Positions 43,550 through 43,630 of a stretch of DNA of 43,630 nucleotides are shown piece after piece. Both the position numbers and the translations under genes were made by a program. The notes under the pieces are model-generated. The model searched no databases, was not told the origin of the DNA, and saw nothing but the letters and a program-made list of their open reading frames with translations. Where the stretch lies: assembly GCA_964614525.1 (NCBI GenBank), contig CAZTPA010000023.1, positions 1-43,630 on the forward strand. The letters are read 5' to 3'. Each line of letters begins with the position of its first letter. Position 1 is the stretch's first letter. Source of the DNA: PWND01 sp964614525 (GTDB lineage Bacteria > Bacteroidota > Bacteroidia > Bacteroidales > UBA7960).

Positions 43550-43630
43550 GGAAATGCAAAACACTAAAACCAGTGGCCCGATAGGGGTGCAATAATAATT
43601 AGCACGATAACATTAATCAAAACAGAATAT

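Larger units (their letters stand above)
43126..43630. other. Intergenic tail with a possible small ORF and an inverted repeat
   Basis: No gene of known type. It contains the possible 55-codon hydrophobic frame at 43178-43345 and, near the end, an unusually G+C-rich patch (CCCCGCCGGACCCACCGGGG, 43435-43454) next to the long inverted repeat at 43481-43549. Confidence 0.5.

Overview
The window is AT-rich chromosomal DNA from a Bacteroidota bacterium, most likely of the Bacteroidales/Marinilabiliales type. The supporting signs are TAnnTTTG promoter boxes without Shine-Dalgarno sequences, a type IX secretion (T9SS) component (PorQ) together with a protein carrying a T9SS C-terminal sorting domain, a DUF3276/PUR-alpha protein, a FISUMP-domain lipoprotein, and two gene strings typical of the phylum: parA-parB-DUF5683-dapB-lepB and nusB-yajC-ybbR-coaE. 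One run of 100 N inside a repetitive gene shows this is a draft or metagenome-derived scaffold. No rRNA, tRNA, CRISPR array, intact insertion sequence or prophage is visible.

Layout. (1) 191-2728: LiaF-like membrane protein, LytS-type histidine kinase and LytTR response regulator, a compact plus-strand envelope-sensing operon. (2) 2821-13199: a loose, all-minus accessory block with long intergenic stretches. It holds a ~1300-residue GLUG/HYR repeat T9SS substrate with the assembly gap, an EFR1-like flavodoxin/ferredoxin, a TlpA-like thioredoxin-fold protein, a broken Gfo/Idh/MocA oxidoreductase, a protein made of three tandem RidA domains, and a FISUMP lipoprotein with a Cys-rich insert. (3) 13785-18578: RhlE-like DEAD-box helicase, OmpA-like protein and long-chain acyl-CoA ligase, plus strand. 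(4) 18575-21797: LpxL-like acyltransferase, CvfB-like S1 protein, cold-shock protein and methyltransferase, minus strand. (5) 21969-25610: guaA and a triple-LysM periplasmic-binding-fold protein, plus strand. (6) 25594-29638: LolA-like protein, FtsK translocase and a lipoprotein, then a PLP-dependent arginine decarboxylase (29750-31147), all minus. (7) 31424-36909: parA-parB-DUF5683-dapB-lepB and, upstream, the PUR protein, minus strand. (8) 37235-43125: nusB-yajC-ybbR-coaE-porQ-S8 protease, plus strand. (9) 43126-43630: an intergenic tail with a long imperfect inverted repeat.

Much of the core gene content concerns the envelope and cell cycle: peptidoglycan-binding and lipoprotein-sorting proteins, signal peptidase, YajC and PorQ for export, and ParAB and FtsK for chromosome segregation. 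The most unusual single item is the three-domain RidA protein. It may be a covalently linked version of the normal RidA homotrimer, and by eye a glutamine replaces a conserved active-site glutamate in all three repeats. Other points worth checking are identical 55-bp flanks around the N gap (probably an assembly artefact), very short or absent leaders on the divergent guaA/methyltransferase pair, and a ~96-bp promoter-containing sequence shared by two accessory genes.
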